A stretch of DNA of 11,746 nucleotides from Gammaproteobacteria bacterium (GTDB lineage Bacteria > Pseudomonadota > Gammaproteobacteria > GRL18): contig WTAX01000066.1 of the NCBI GenBank assembly GCA_013139395.1, forward strand, positions 1-11,746. Reading direction: 5' to 3'. Below, piece after piece: positions 1-6,625 of this stretch (position 1 is the first letter of the stretch; the number at the start of each line of letters is the position of its first letter). A program made the position numbers and the translations under genes. A model generated the notes under the pieces. That model had not been told where the DNA came from, made no database searches, and saw only the letters and a list, made by a program, of their open reading frames with translations.

Positions 1-858
1 ATAAGGGGTGGTCATACTGGAAATGAAGGTACCAGAATCATAGGTAAAGGTTGATGTCATATTGATGGCATCAGTAATGGAGATTAAGCGACCACTGGTG
101 TCATAGTGGATATCTGCTGTTCGACCAAAAGGATCGGTTACGTGGGTTATCTTGAGTGGATCTGCATTTTTATAGTCGAACAGGGTCTCCTGTCCGATGG
201 CATCTGTAAGCCTTATCAGACGATTCTGATCGTCATAATGAAGTGTGACTGCATTTCCGGCAGCATCCCTGATTTGAGATAAGAAAATTCGACGTGGATA
301 GCTTTGTTGACCATCAGATGCACTGTAAATATATTGACTGCCATCAGGCATACGGCGCTCATAGTTTGTTGATGTGACACGCACCAGTTGTGCACCCGTA
401 CGTTGATCGGGTGAAAAGGTGTTATTACTGGAATTATAGCCACCATAGTCACGTGTACCACCACCTGGCAGATAAACTCTGACCTGACTGCCGGGGCTTT
501 GTGGATTATCCTGTACATAAGAGAGCCAGTTAAAATTCCATTTTTTACCTAGATTAAAGAAGGTAAAGTCAGCGGGCTGATAGGCTTCACGTTGATTATA
601 AGTTAATGTCACAGGAACCGCCGGCCCTTTGGGTGGTTCATAGCCTACCGGTGTGTCTGTGATATTCAGGCTCACCAGCATCGTATGTACCCGGTATTTC
701 GGCATCCCTTTTCCAGGACAGGGATTACCGCAAACCTTATGATCATCAATTGAACTCTGGTTTACCTGGACTTTACCGGTATTACCTGCTGTCGCTATTG
801 AAAACGAACAGGCAAAGGCAACCAGACTCATGGCAAGGGTGTTTATCCATGGTTTCAT
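1..858 (-). CDS. Exported YD-repeat (RHS family) protein, N-terminal part, runs off the left edge
   Basis: The frame is open from an ATG at 858 to base 1, giving 286 residues with no stop, so the C-terminus lies outside the window. The start has a good ribosome site (AGGAG, about 6 bases upstream). Residues 1 to about 24 form a Sec signal peptide (MKPWINTLAMSLVAFACSFS, then ATA before the likely cut). A CGNPC motif near residue 45 follows. Residues about 60-190 resemble the N-terminal region that precedes YD repeats (PGGGTRDY, MPDGSQYIYS). From about residue 200 there are at least three YD-type repeats: GNAVTLHYDDQNRLIRLTD, then DPFGRTADIHYDTSGRLISI, then TSTFTYDSG. YD repeats in known RHS and teneurin proteins build a beta-barrel shell, often with a variable C-terminal domain. 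Whether this one carries a toxin tip cannot be seen. The next gene upstream ends 26 bases before this start, so the two are probably cotranscribed. Confidence 0.88.
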   Translation of the reverse strand, partial: MKPWINTLAMSLVAFACSFSIATAGNTGKVQVNQSSIDDHKVCGNPCPGKGMPKYRVHTMLVSLNITDTPVGYEPPKGPAVPVTLTYNQREAYQPADFTFFNLGKKWNFNWLSYVQDNPQSPGSQVRVYLPGGGTRDYGGYNSSNNTFSPDQRTGAQLVRVTSTNYERRMPDGSQYIYSASDGQQSYPRRIFLSQIRDAAGNAVTLHYDDQNRLIRLTDAIGQETLFDYKNADPLKITHVTDPFGRTADIHYDTSGRLISITDAINMTSTFTYDSGTFISSMTTPY

Positions 859-884
859 ATAAAGCTCCTGAATTTATTTTTTTA

Positions 885-1526
885 TTATTTCAAATCAATT
901 ATTTTTTTACTGGAAGGTAATTTAATGGGCAAATAAGTCTGGGGATCAATTCCAGATTTTTTTTCTGTTGCACCATCATTGTCAAAATCAAGTGAAAGAC
1001 CATCCGCATGCCGATAAATACCCGACTGATAAGTTAATGGACACGGAGTATCTTCGGCACTGCATAAAACGGCAATGCAACCATAAAGTTTCCAATAAGC
1101 GTCTTTTTCCGGGCTGCTATAGCCTTCAGAAAAGAAAGAGGAGTCACGAGGGGTATAACGGATATAATCACCAGGCTTTATAATACTCCTGTCGAAATCT
1201 TCACGTCCCATTAATAAAGAAATTTGTTCCAGTTTACGACCGACGGGGACTTTAACGGATAAAATCTGAACTTTCTTGATAAAAGTGTCAACATCGTCCG
1301 GCAGTTCTTTCCAGTATCCTTCACGACGAGCCCACTGATAAATTTTAGCCGTTTGTTTGGCATCAGCGACATTCACGACTGGGCCTAAAACAATGTTGCG
1401 ATAGGTGTTATCACCCTGCAATCCACATTGTTTTGTCTCATTACATCTATAATAGTCCGATGCAACGGCGAAAATTGGTAACATCAGAAGCAGAATGACG
1501 ATTATTATTTTTGGTGTGCCTGGCAT
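885..1526 (-). CDS. Exported protein of unknown function paired with the YD-repeat gene
   Basis: I do not recognise this 213-residue protein. The first 23 residues are a clear signal peptide: a short polar start, the hydrophobic run IIIVILLLMLPIFAV, then an Ala-Ser cut site before DYYRC. The mature part has five cysteines (28, 34, 150, 155, 162), enough for two disulfides in the periplasm or outside the cell. A DxDNDG stretch at 180-185 looks like the start of a calcium-binding loop, but the rest of an EF-hand or dockerin loop is not evident. There is no lipobox, since the cysteine at 28 lacks the L-x-G/A context. The ATG at 1526 has a weak ribosome site (GGAAAG). It ends 26 bases before the YD-repeat protein starts, on the same strand, so the two probably act together. 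It could be a chaperone, a partner or an immunity-like protein; the sequence does not decide. Confidence 0.75.
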   Translation of the reverse strand: MPGTPKIIIVILLLMLPIFAVASDYYRCNETKQCGLQGDNTYRNIVLGPVVNVADAKQTAKIYQWARREGYWKELPDDVDTFIKKVQILSVKVPVGRKLEQISLLMGREDFDRSIIKPGDYIRYTPRDSSFFSEGYSSPEKDAYWKLYGCIAVLCSAEDTPCPLTYQSGIYRHADGLSLDFDNDGATEKKSGIDPQTYLPIKLPSSKKIIDLK

Positions 1527-1635
1527 CTTTGTATTCTTTCCTTATTTAACAGACTGAATGCCTGTTTTTAAATTTTATATTCGATCCATTAGAAATAATT
1601 GAGCTTTATAATATCGAAATGAATTAATCTTTATA

Positions 1636-1666
1636 GTAGGAACAATCCCTGATATTGTAGGACAAT
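1636..1666. repeat. Near-identical 10-11 base direct repeat, 21 bases apart
   Basis: GTAGGAACAAT (1636-1646) recurs as GTAGGACAAT (1657-1666), differing by one A. The 21-base spacing is two helical turns, as expected for two operator half-sites on one face of the DNA. It lies about 110-140 bases upstream of the 213-residue exported protein. In AT-rich DNA this could be chance. Confidence 0.3.
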
Positions 1667-1742
1667 AATTACAACAAACTAAAATAAACATTTAATTACT
1701 TAATTATCATGAAGTTAGATAACAGTATAAAAAGAAATGGAT

Positions 1743-2051
1743 TTACTGATTTGTGAAACAAGTCACATTAAGTGTAATTTGATGAACATAATATAAATAA
1801 TAGTTCTTAAAATCTTTATAATGTGATAGATGAATATGAATTAAAATTGTCATCATTTCACTGTGGGTCATTATCCCTTTTCTGCGTCGTTCTTTATCAC
1901 CATTTTTAAGTTGCATTTTTTCTCATTCAGGATAAAAAGCTTTATTAAAATCATCGACATCACAATATAATGCATCTATAGTATTCAACGTCTGTTCCTT
2001 GTTCTTCTCATTTGATTTGGTCGTTAAATGATCAGATCGATGAACAGGCAT
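1743..2051 (-). pseudogene. IS982-type transposase, N-terminal relic with an in-frame stop
   Basis: Read leftward from an ATG at 2051, this frame gives about 102 residues that match the usual N-terminus of IS982-family transposases: LYCDVDDFNKAFYPE, then a stop, then EKMQLKNG, RRRKG, HSEMMTILIHIHLSHYKDFK and NYYLYYV. The stop (TGA at 1925-1923, codon 43) falls where the family normally has Trp after Pro-Glu, so a TGG to TGA change is the simplest reading. The frame ends at 1743-1745, before any catalytic DDE residues. Beyond it other frames give only weak resemblance to the next family block, so the rest is deleted or badly decayed. I found no terminal inverted repeats. The family call rests on motif memory, not a search. 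Confidence 0.65.
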
Positions 2052-2148
2052 TTAGTTCAATAGTTTTTCAAGTTTCTTATCCAGAACTCAGGTTAGTTAC
2101 AATAAATTACATTAATTGAAAAATGAACATAATAAATGAAAAAGTATA

Positions 2149-2550
2149 ATGTTGCCTATTAAAAGAATTTTATTTCCGGAACGTTCCCGAACATTTTATG
2201 GTAAACGCTGGCTTGATATTGCATTGCGTACAATACATTTAATTGGCCTGTTAGGTCTAGCGGGCGGGGTTTTATTTAGCGCCGAACAATCATTATGGCT
2301 GCCCTATTTTATCAGCACAATCATATCGGGTTCGGCTATGGTTTTATTAAGCCTGTGGTCAAATGCTAACTGGATATTGCAAAATCGTGGTTTAGTCATT
2401 ATCGCAAAAGTTGTTCTACTTTCATTGTTACCTGTGCTAACAGGTTATGAACAATACCTGCTCATTATTATCGTTGTTATGTCTGGTATTTCATCTCATG
2501 CCACAGCTAAGTTTCGTTATTATTCACCTATATTGGGACGAGAAATTTAG
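2149..2550 (+). CDS. Small integral membrane protein, about four helices, unknown function
   Basis: This 133-residue protein is strongly hydrophobic, with likely membrane helices near residues 27-45, 50-70, 83-101 and 102-119. The N-terminus is basic (KRILFPERSRTFYGKRW) and so probably cytoplasmic. The tail after the last helix is SSHATAKFRYYSPILGREI. I cannot name the family, and no metal-binding His pair or transporter signature is visible. It is the only rightward gene with good support here, and its stop lies 4 bases from the stop of moeA, leaving no room for a separate intergenic terminator. The ATG at 2149 has only a weak purine stretch (GAAAAAG) upstream. The nearest upstream ATGs, at 2136 and 2123, are in other frames. 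Confidence 0.72.
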   Translation: MLPIKRILFPERSRTFYGKRWLDIALRTIHLIGLLGLAGGVLFSAEQSLWLPYFISTIISGSAMVLLSLWSNANWILQNRGLVIIAKVVLLSLLPVLTGYEQYLLIIIVVMSGISSHATAKFRYYSPILGREI

Positions 2551-2554
2551 TCAT

Positions 2555-3772
2555 TTAAAATAATTTGAATGGATGAACCGTCACCATATCGCCAATTTCA
2601 ACTGATTCACTCTCATGTCCCAGATAAATGAAACAATTACCTTTACTCATGGAACTTAAGACACCTGAGCCCTGCTTTCCAGTGCTTTTAACTACCATCC
2701 CATGTTCAGGGTCCTGCTCTATAATACCACGTTGAATTTCTGTTCTGCCGGGCAGCTTGCGTAATTGAGTCATACAGGGGATTTGTAAATCAATGAGTTC
2801 TATATCTTTGTGCCCCATTAATTGTTTAATAGCAGGTCTGACGAAATACATGAACGTAACCATAACAGCAACAGGATTACCTGGAAGCCCAAAAAAATGA
2901 GCATTATTGAACTGTCCAAAGGTTAATGGTCGACCAGGTTTTAAATGTAATTTATTGAAATAAGTTTGCCCTGATTCATCAAGACATTGTTTTATATAAT
3001 CTGCATCACCGACTGAAACACCACCAGATGTGATCAGCATATCAGCTTCACTTGCACCTTGAGTCAGAGCCTGAGTAATAGTTTCTTTATTATCGGGGAT
3101 AACCCCCATATCAATCACATCAACTCCCAGATCTTTTAACATGCCGCTAATAGTATAGCGATTACTATCATATATTTGACTGCCTTCAAGCGCTTCACCA
3201 ATACTGCGGATTTCATCACCACTGGAAAAAACAGCGACTCTGATGTTACGTTTTACTTTTAACGAAGCTAAGCCTAAAGAAGCTAAAACACCCAGTTGCG
3301 CCGCACCGACAACTTGCCCTGACGCTAACACGACACTGTCTTTAGCAATATCTTCACCAATATTTCTTACATTTTGTCCAGGCTTAATCTGTGAGCCAAT
3401 TTCAATGGCATTACCTTTAACAGACACTTTTTCCTGTTCAATGACGGTATCAGCATTAGCTGGCATCTTTGCTCCCGTCATAATCCGAATACATTCACCT
3501 TTTTCTATCACGCCAGCAAAAGGTGTACCGGCAAAAGAAGTGCCTATATTTTTTAACGCCTTAGTCCCGTCGCCTGGAATATCATCTGAATTAAAGGCAT
3601 AACCATCCATTGCCGAATTTTGATAGACAGGAACATTCATTGGTGAAATCACATCTTCTGCTAATGTTTTACCTAAAGCATTGGGTAAAATAATTGTTTG
3701 TTGATTTATAAGAGATGTGATCTGATGTTTGATAATAGTTGATGCTTCATCAACACTAATAGTATTGTTCAT
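2555..3772 (-). CDS. moeA: MoeA, molybdopterin molybdenum/tungsten transferase
   Basis: MoeA inserts the metal oxyanion into adenylylated molybdopterin, the last common step of Mo and W cofactor synthesis, in the cytoplasm. The 405 residues match the usual length. The N-terminal MoeA domain (about 5-170) includes SAMDGYAF (53-60). The molybdopterin-binding domain (about 177-315) shows the hallmark TSGGVSVGDADY (248-259), LKPGRPLTFG (277-286) and GLPGNPVAVMV (295-305). The C-terminal beta domain follows (about 325-400). The ATG at 3772 follows GGAAAG at close spacing. The gene starts 55 bases after tupC ends on the same strand, so it is probably the last gene of the cluster. Placement beside tungstate transport and AOR genes suggests a tungsten-dedicated copy; this is inference, as the residues do not reveal metal preference. 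Confidence 0.95.
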   Translation of the reverse strand: MNNTISVDEASTIIKHQITSLINQQTIILPNALGKTLAEDVISPMNVPVYQNSAMDGYAFNSDDIPGDGTKALKNIGTSFAGTPFAGVIEKGECIRIMTGAKMPANADTVIEQEKVSVKGNAIEIGSQIKPGQNVRNIGEDIAKDSVVLASGQVVGAAQLGVLASLGLASLKVKRNIRVAVFSSGDEIRSIGEALEGSQIYDSNRYTISGMLKDLGVDVIDMGVIPDNKETITQALTQGASEADMLITSGGVSVGDADYIKQCLDESGQTYFNKLHLKPGRPLTFGQFNNAHFFGLPGNPVAVMVTFMYFVRPAIKQLMGHKDIELIDLQIPCMTQLRKLPGRTEIQRGIIEQDPEHGMVVKSTGKQGSGVLSSMSKGNCFIYLGHESESVEIGDMVTVHPFKLF

Positions 3773-3821
3773 GACTTTCCAATAAAAAAATTTAAATGTA
3801 ACAGGATTGCTTGTGGGCTAA

Positions 3822-3841
3822 AAAATCCTATATGGGATTTT
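3822..3841 (-). terminator. Weak terminator-like hairpin across the tupC stop codon
   Basis: AAAATCC (3822-3828) and GGATTTT (3835-3841) can form a 7-base stem with a 6-base loop. On the minus strand the stem runs into six Ts in total. The stem is AT-rich and overlaps the tupC stop codon, so at best it would reduce read-through into moeA. It could equally be a chance palindrome. Confidence 0.25.
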
Positions 3842-4556
3842 CATTCATTTTACCCTGATAGAGATGCAGATGACGATTAAATGCCAATTCACCACAATGA
3901 GGATCATGACTGGTTAAAACAATGCCGATATTATCTTCTTTTAGCTGATTGATAGTATCGTAGGTACTATGACGAGAATGTTTGTCCATATTGGCAAAAG
4001 GCTCATCCAATAGCATAAAAGCAGGTTTAATCACCCATGAACGGGCAATAGCTACTCGTTGTTTTTCGCCACCGGATAATGCATAACTATTTCGTTTGCT
4101 CAAATGATCCAGAGCAACTACTTTAAGTGCCTCATTTACCTTATGTGCAATTTCATCTTTGGCTAATTTTTTATGCATTAGACCATAGGCGACATTGTCG
4201 TACACGGTACCGCTAAAAAGATAAGGTGTTTGGTGTAAATAACAAAAATGCTTGCGTAAAAAAAATTTTTGAGAGAACCAGAATTTTGATTTTGATTGCG
4301 CAGCCTCTGATGCCTTTTGTTGATAGGTAATGGAGAAATTATCAGGTTTTAGTAAACCTGACAGCACTTTTAAAAATGTGGATTTCCCCGAACCATTCTG
4401 GCCTGTCATCAAAACAAAATGATTAGATGATAATTCAACATTGAGATCATTTAAAATCAGTTTTTTATTCCTTACAAAAAGAATATTATTTAATATAAAA
4501 TTATGAATATATTGTTTAGAAGTGATTAAATTATCATCATGAACTTTCTTTGTCAT
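3828..4556 (-). CDS. tupC: TupC-like tungstate ABC transporter ATPase
   Basis: This 242-residue protein is a complete ABC ATPase that would power tungstate uptake with TupB and TupA. Walker A is GQNGSGKST (52-60), the Q-loop glutamine is Q109 (YLHQTPYLF), the signature is LSGGEKQR (160-167), Walker B is FMLLDEP (180-186) and the switch histidine is H217 (LTSHD). The first 25 residues before the nucleotide-binding fold are rather long. There is no C-terminal TOBE/mop domain, in keeping with Tup-type rather than ModC-type ATPases. Its ATG overlaps the tupB stop (ATGA, 4 bases), typical of coupled translation. The substrate is inferred from TupA and TupB, since ATPases alone do not show it. Confidence 0.9.
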   Translation of the reverse strand: MTKKVHDDNLITSKQYIHNFILNNILFVRNKKLILNDLNVELSSNHFVLMTGQNGSGKSTFLKVLSGLLKPDNFSITYQQKASEAAQSKSKFWFSQKFFLRKHFCYLHQTPYLFSGTVYDNVAYGLMHKKLAKDEIAHKVNEALKVVALDHLSKRNSYALSGGEKQRVAIARSWVIKPAFMLLDEPFANMDKHSRHSTYDTINQLKEDNIGIVLTSHDPHCGELAFNRHLHLYQGKMNENPI

Positions 4557-5254
4557 GAAACCATTTCCCCTCTACCCTGAATAATGCTTAAAAACAAATT
4601 TAGTACTAATGCCATTAATAATAACACTAATCCCAGAGCAATACCTTGTGCAAAACTCCCCTTACTTGTTTCCAGTGCAATGGCTGTTGGGATATTGCGA
4701 GTATAGTTTAAAATGTTACCTCCAACCATCATAGAACTGCCGACTTCAGCAATGATTCGACCAAAACCAGCAATAATGGCCGCCATCAGGCCAAATCGAG
4801 CTTCCTTCAATACCGTTAAAATAGAATAAAAAGTGGGTGCACCCAATGTAATTGCAGTTTCCCATACACGCCTGTCGGTTGATTGTAAGCTGGCATGACT
4901 AAGGGCAACTAATAACGGAAAGCATAAGACTATTTGGCCCATTATCATCGCATCCTGCGTAAATAATAATTTTAAGTCACCCATAGGACCGGCACGGGAT
5001 AATAATAAATAGAGCGTTAAGCCAACTACTACCGCTGGAATTGACATGGCAGTATTAAACAGGGCAATTAGTAATTGACGTCCGGGAAAACGAAAATAGG
5101 CCAGACAAAAAGCAAAAATAATAGCAATAGGTGCTGAAAATATAATGGCTCGAAGTGAAACACTAAATGATAAAAATATAATGGTCCAGAGATCAGGATC
5201 AGCACTGATTAACAAAGAAATAGCCTGAGTTGTTGCCAGAGATAAATCACTCAT
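4553..5254 (-). CDS. tupB: TupB-like tungstate ABC transporter permease
   Basis: This is the inner-membrane permease of the tungstate importer, with about five or six hydrophobic helices. The cytoplasmic coupling loop that docks on the ATPase is visible: ETAITLGAP, then a helix, then AAIIAGFGRIIAEVGSSMMV and GGNI. That block is typical of TupB/ModB-like permeases. I chose the ATG at 5254 (MSDLSLATTQ, 233 residues), 8 bases after the upstream gene stops. A TTG at 5284 in the same frame would add ten residues and overlap the moeB end by 22 bases, but has no ribosome site. A GGAAG lies about 12 bases before the ATG, a little far. The stop overlaps the tupC start by 4 bases. Confidence 0.9.
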   Translation of the reverse strand: MSDLSLATTQAISLLISADPDLWTIIFLSFSVSLRAIIFSAPIAIIFAFCLAYFRFPGRQLLIALFNTAMSIPAVVVGLTLYLLLSRAGPMGDLKLLFTQDAMIMGQIVLCFPLLVALSHASLQSTDRRVWETAITLGAPTFYSILTVLKEARFGLMAAIIAGFGRIIAEVGSSMMVGGNILNYTRNIPTAIALETSKGSFAQGIALGLVLLLMALVLNLFLSIIQGRGEMVS

Positions 5255-5262
5255 ATTATTTA

Positions 5263-6012
5263 TTAACTTCCACACACTGAACAATTAGGATTTTTGGGTA
5301 ACTGCATACTTTCCCATTGCATACTTAAAGCATCAAATAACAATACTCTTCCTATGAGAGAATCACCTTTATTGATAATAAGTTTGATGACTTCAATGGC
5401 CTGCATACTGCCCAACACGCCAACAACAGGTGACAAGATACCACTATTGCTGCAATTTTGCCTTGAATCATTACGTCCGCCATAGAAACAATGGTAACAG
5501 GGACTGTCAGGATGACCACAATGATAAACAGATATTTGCCCCTCCCAGCGTATTACAGCAGCAGAGACCAGCCATTTTTTATATGTGACGCAGGCCTGAT
5601 TGATTTCAAAGCGGGTAGTTAAATTATCAGTACAATCAACGACAATATCAGCAGCAGCAACTTGTGATAATAATAACTCACCATTGAGTTTATCATTAAT
5701 CGGGTTAATCTTAATATGCGAATTAATATTAATCATGCGCTGATAACAGGAACTCACTTTACTATGCCCAATTCCCTGTTCATCATGGGCAATTTGACGT
5801 TGTAAATTATTAAGCTCAACCTTATCATGATCAGCAATTGTTATTTCACCAACACCACTGGCTGCCAGATAAAGAGCAACGGGTGAACCAAGCCCACCTA
5901 CACCGATAATTAACACTTTAGCGGATAATAATTTTTCTTGTCCCTGGACATCAACTTCAGGTAGTAAAATATGACGGCTATAACGTGACAATTCATTATC
6001 AGAAAAAACCAC
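5263..6012 (-). CDS. moeB: MoeB/ThiF-family E1-like adenylyltransferase
   Basis: Enzymes of this family use ATP to adenylate the C-terminal Gly-Gly of a small ubiquitin-fold sulfur carrier (MoaD or ThiS), which then becomes a thiocarboxylate. The 249 residues equal the usual MoeB length. Seen here: the ATP loop GVGGLGS (37-43), acidic D61 and D63, LNNLQRQ (68-74) with its arginine finger, VDCTDN (125-130) with the magnesium aspartate, a zinc site from CYHC (172-175) and CSVC (244-247), and a conserved cysteine at 187. The start is a GTG at 6012 sharing one base with the TAG of the preceding gene, with a G-rich ribosome site inside that gene's last codons. The likely partner is the MoaD-like protein two genes upstream. 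The 122-residue protein directly before it also ends in Gly-Gly. MoeB versus ThiF cannot be told from sequence alone; the context favours pterin cofactor work. Confidence 0.9.
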   Translation of the reverse strand: MVFSDNELSRYSRHILLPEVDVQGQEKLLSAKVLIIGVGGLGSPVALYLAASGVGEITIADHDKVELNNLQRQIAHDEQGIGHSKVSSCYQRMININSHIKINPINDKLNGELLLSQVAAADIVVDCTDNLTTRFEINQACVTYKKWLVSAAVIRWEGQISVYHCGHPDSPCYHCFYGGRNDSRQNCSNSGILSPVVGVLGSMQAIEVIKLIINKGDSLIGRVLLFDALSMQWESMQLPKNPNCSVCGS

Positions 6013-6380
6013 TAGCCACCCCCGCGTTGAAATGATAAATCAAATTTTTTAAAAAATTGTTTATATTGCTCTTGAGTATAATTTATAAAATGAAAATTAA
6101 CGAATAAACGGGGAATAATTAAAGAACCAATGATTCTATCTGATTGCTCAGAAAAAGTGATTATCAGCTGAGTAATATTTGGGGATGTTGAAGTTGCAGC
6201 TGTACTATCGGCCAACAGCTTTATACTATTTCCACTAATGGAATAATTGAGTTCTCCGGCAAACAGTTTAAATTGATTAAGAAATTCAAAACGGCTATAG
6301 CCCATTTCTTTATCAATAATAAATTCACCAGCAGACGTATTAGCCACCTGCAACTTCCGGCCATAAAGCCAGCGTATCAT
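6012..6380 (-). CDS. Unrecognised 122-residue AOR-cluster protein with a Gly-Gly-Gly tail
   Basis: I do not recognise this protein. It has alternating hydrophobic strands (for example FEFLNQFKLFAGELNYSI, TQLIITFSEQ and GSLIIPRLFVNFHFINY), a short charged helix (EQYKQFFKKFD) and ends in FQRGGG. There is no signal peptide and no metal-binding motif. The last codons (GGT GGC, stop) are the same as those of the MoaD-like gene before it, and the next gene is an E1 enzyme that acts on Gly-Gly tails. It could be a second E1 substrate, a scaffold or an assembly factor for the tungsten cofactor. The start is uncertain: the ATG at 6380 overlaps the MoaD-like gene by 41 bases. A GTG at 6347 would give 111 residues and overlap by only 8 bases. 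Gly-rich codons also double as a ribosome site for moeB, a simpler reason for the tail. Confidence 0.75.
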   Translation of the reverse strand: MIRWLYGRKLQVANTSAGEFIIDKEMGYSRFEFLNQFKLFAGELNYSISGNSIKLLADSTAATSTSPNITQLIITFSEQSDRIIGSLIIPRLFVNFHFINYTQEQYKQFFKKFDLSFQRGGG

Positions 6381-6591
6381 TTTCTACCAGAATCGTGGAA
6401 TCTCTATCGGGCGGGCAAATAAAAACGCCATTTAAAATAACCAGATAAGCTTCTTCACGATCAATTTTAAAAAAATCAATGACTTGATGTACACTCATCT
6501 TTTCATTAATTTCAACCTTAGCGGCATTAGCTTTGGCGTGAGCTGGCAGATGCCGTGCTAAACCGGCAAAACATTTAAGTGTGATATTCAT
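6340..6591 (-). CDS. moaD: MoaD-like ubiquitin-fold sulfur carrier
   Basis: MoaD-type carriers hold sulfur as a C-terminal thiocarboxylate and deliver it to the pterin dithiolene. This one has 83 residues, the beta-grasp pattern (MNITLKCFAGLARHLP at the start, VHQVIDFF helix, AYLVILNGVFI, then LVENDTLALWPEVAGG) and the required Gly-Gly end. The ATG at 6591 is chosen because AAGGG stands just before it. A TTG at 6615 would add eight residues without a ribosome site. It starts 34 bases after aorC ends. Being inside the AOR cluster with its own E1 gene, it is probably dedicated to the tungsten cofactor; the AOR clusters of some betaproteobacteria are also reported to carry a MoaD-like gene. Confidence 0.88.
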   Translation of the reverse strand: MNITLKCFAGLARHLPAHAKANAAKVEINEKMSVHQVIDFFKIDREEAYLVILNGVFICPPDRDSTILVENDTLALWPEVAGG

Positions 6592-6625
6592 ATTAGCCCT
6601 TAGCCAAATGAGCAATAAGTTCTCA

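Larger units (their letters stand above)
1527..2148. other. AT-rich intergenic stretch with a transposase relic
   Basis: This 622-base stretch separates the leftward exported-protein pair from the rightward membrane-protein gene. Its middle (1743-2051) is a broken transposase fragment, listed separately. The part at 1527-1742 should hold the promoter of the leftward pair. I see several AT-rich -10-like strings there but no convincing -35/-10 pair. A short inverted repeat (AACAG, 9 bases, CTGTT) sits near 1548-1566. The part at 2052-2148 should hold the promoter of the membrane-protein gene; again only weak matches are visible. Confidence 0.6.

Noticed and set aside
216..518. A closed 100-codon minus-strand frame with several Met codons
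   Set aside because: It lies wholly inside the YD-repeat gene in another frame. Its product shows no family features, while the main frame gives clear YD repeats and a signal peptide.
1..858. A polymorphic type VI toxin of the RHS class
   Set aside because: A Sec signal peptide is present and no PAAR domain is seen at the N-terminus. The C-terminus that would carry a toxin is outside the window, so the claim cannot be supported.
3243..3602. A 119-codon plus-strand frame opposite moeA
   Set aside because: It is antisense to highly conserved MoeA sequence, has no ribosome site and encodes a composition expected from a mirrored gene.
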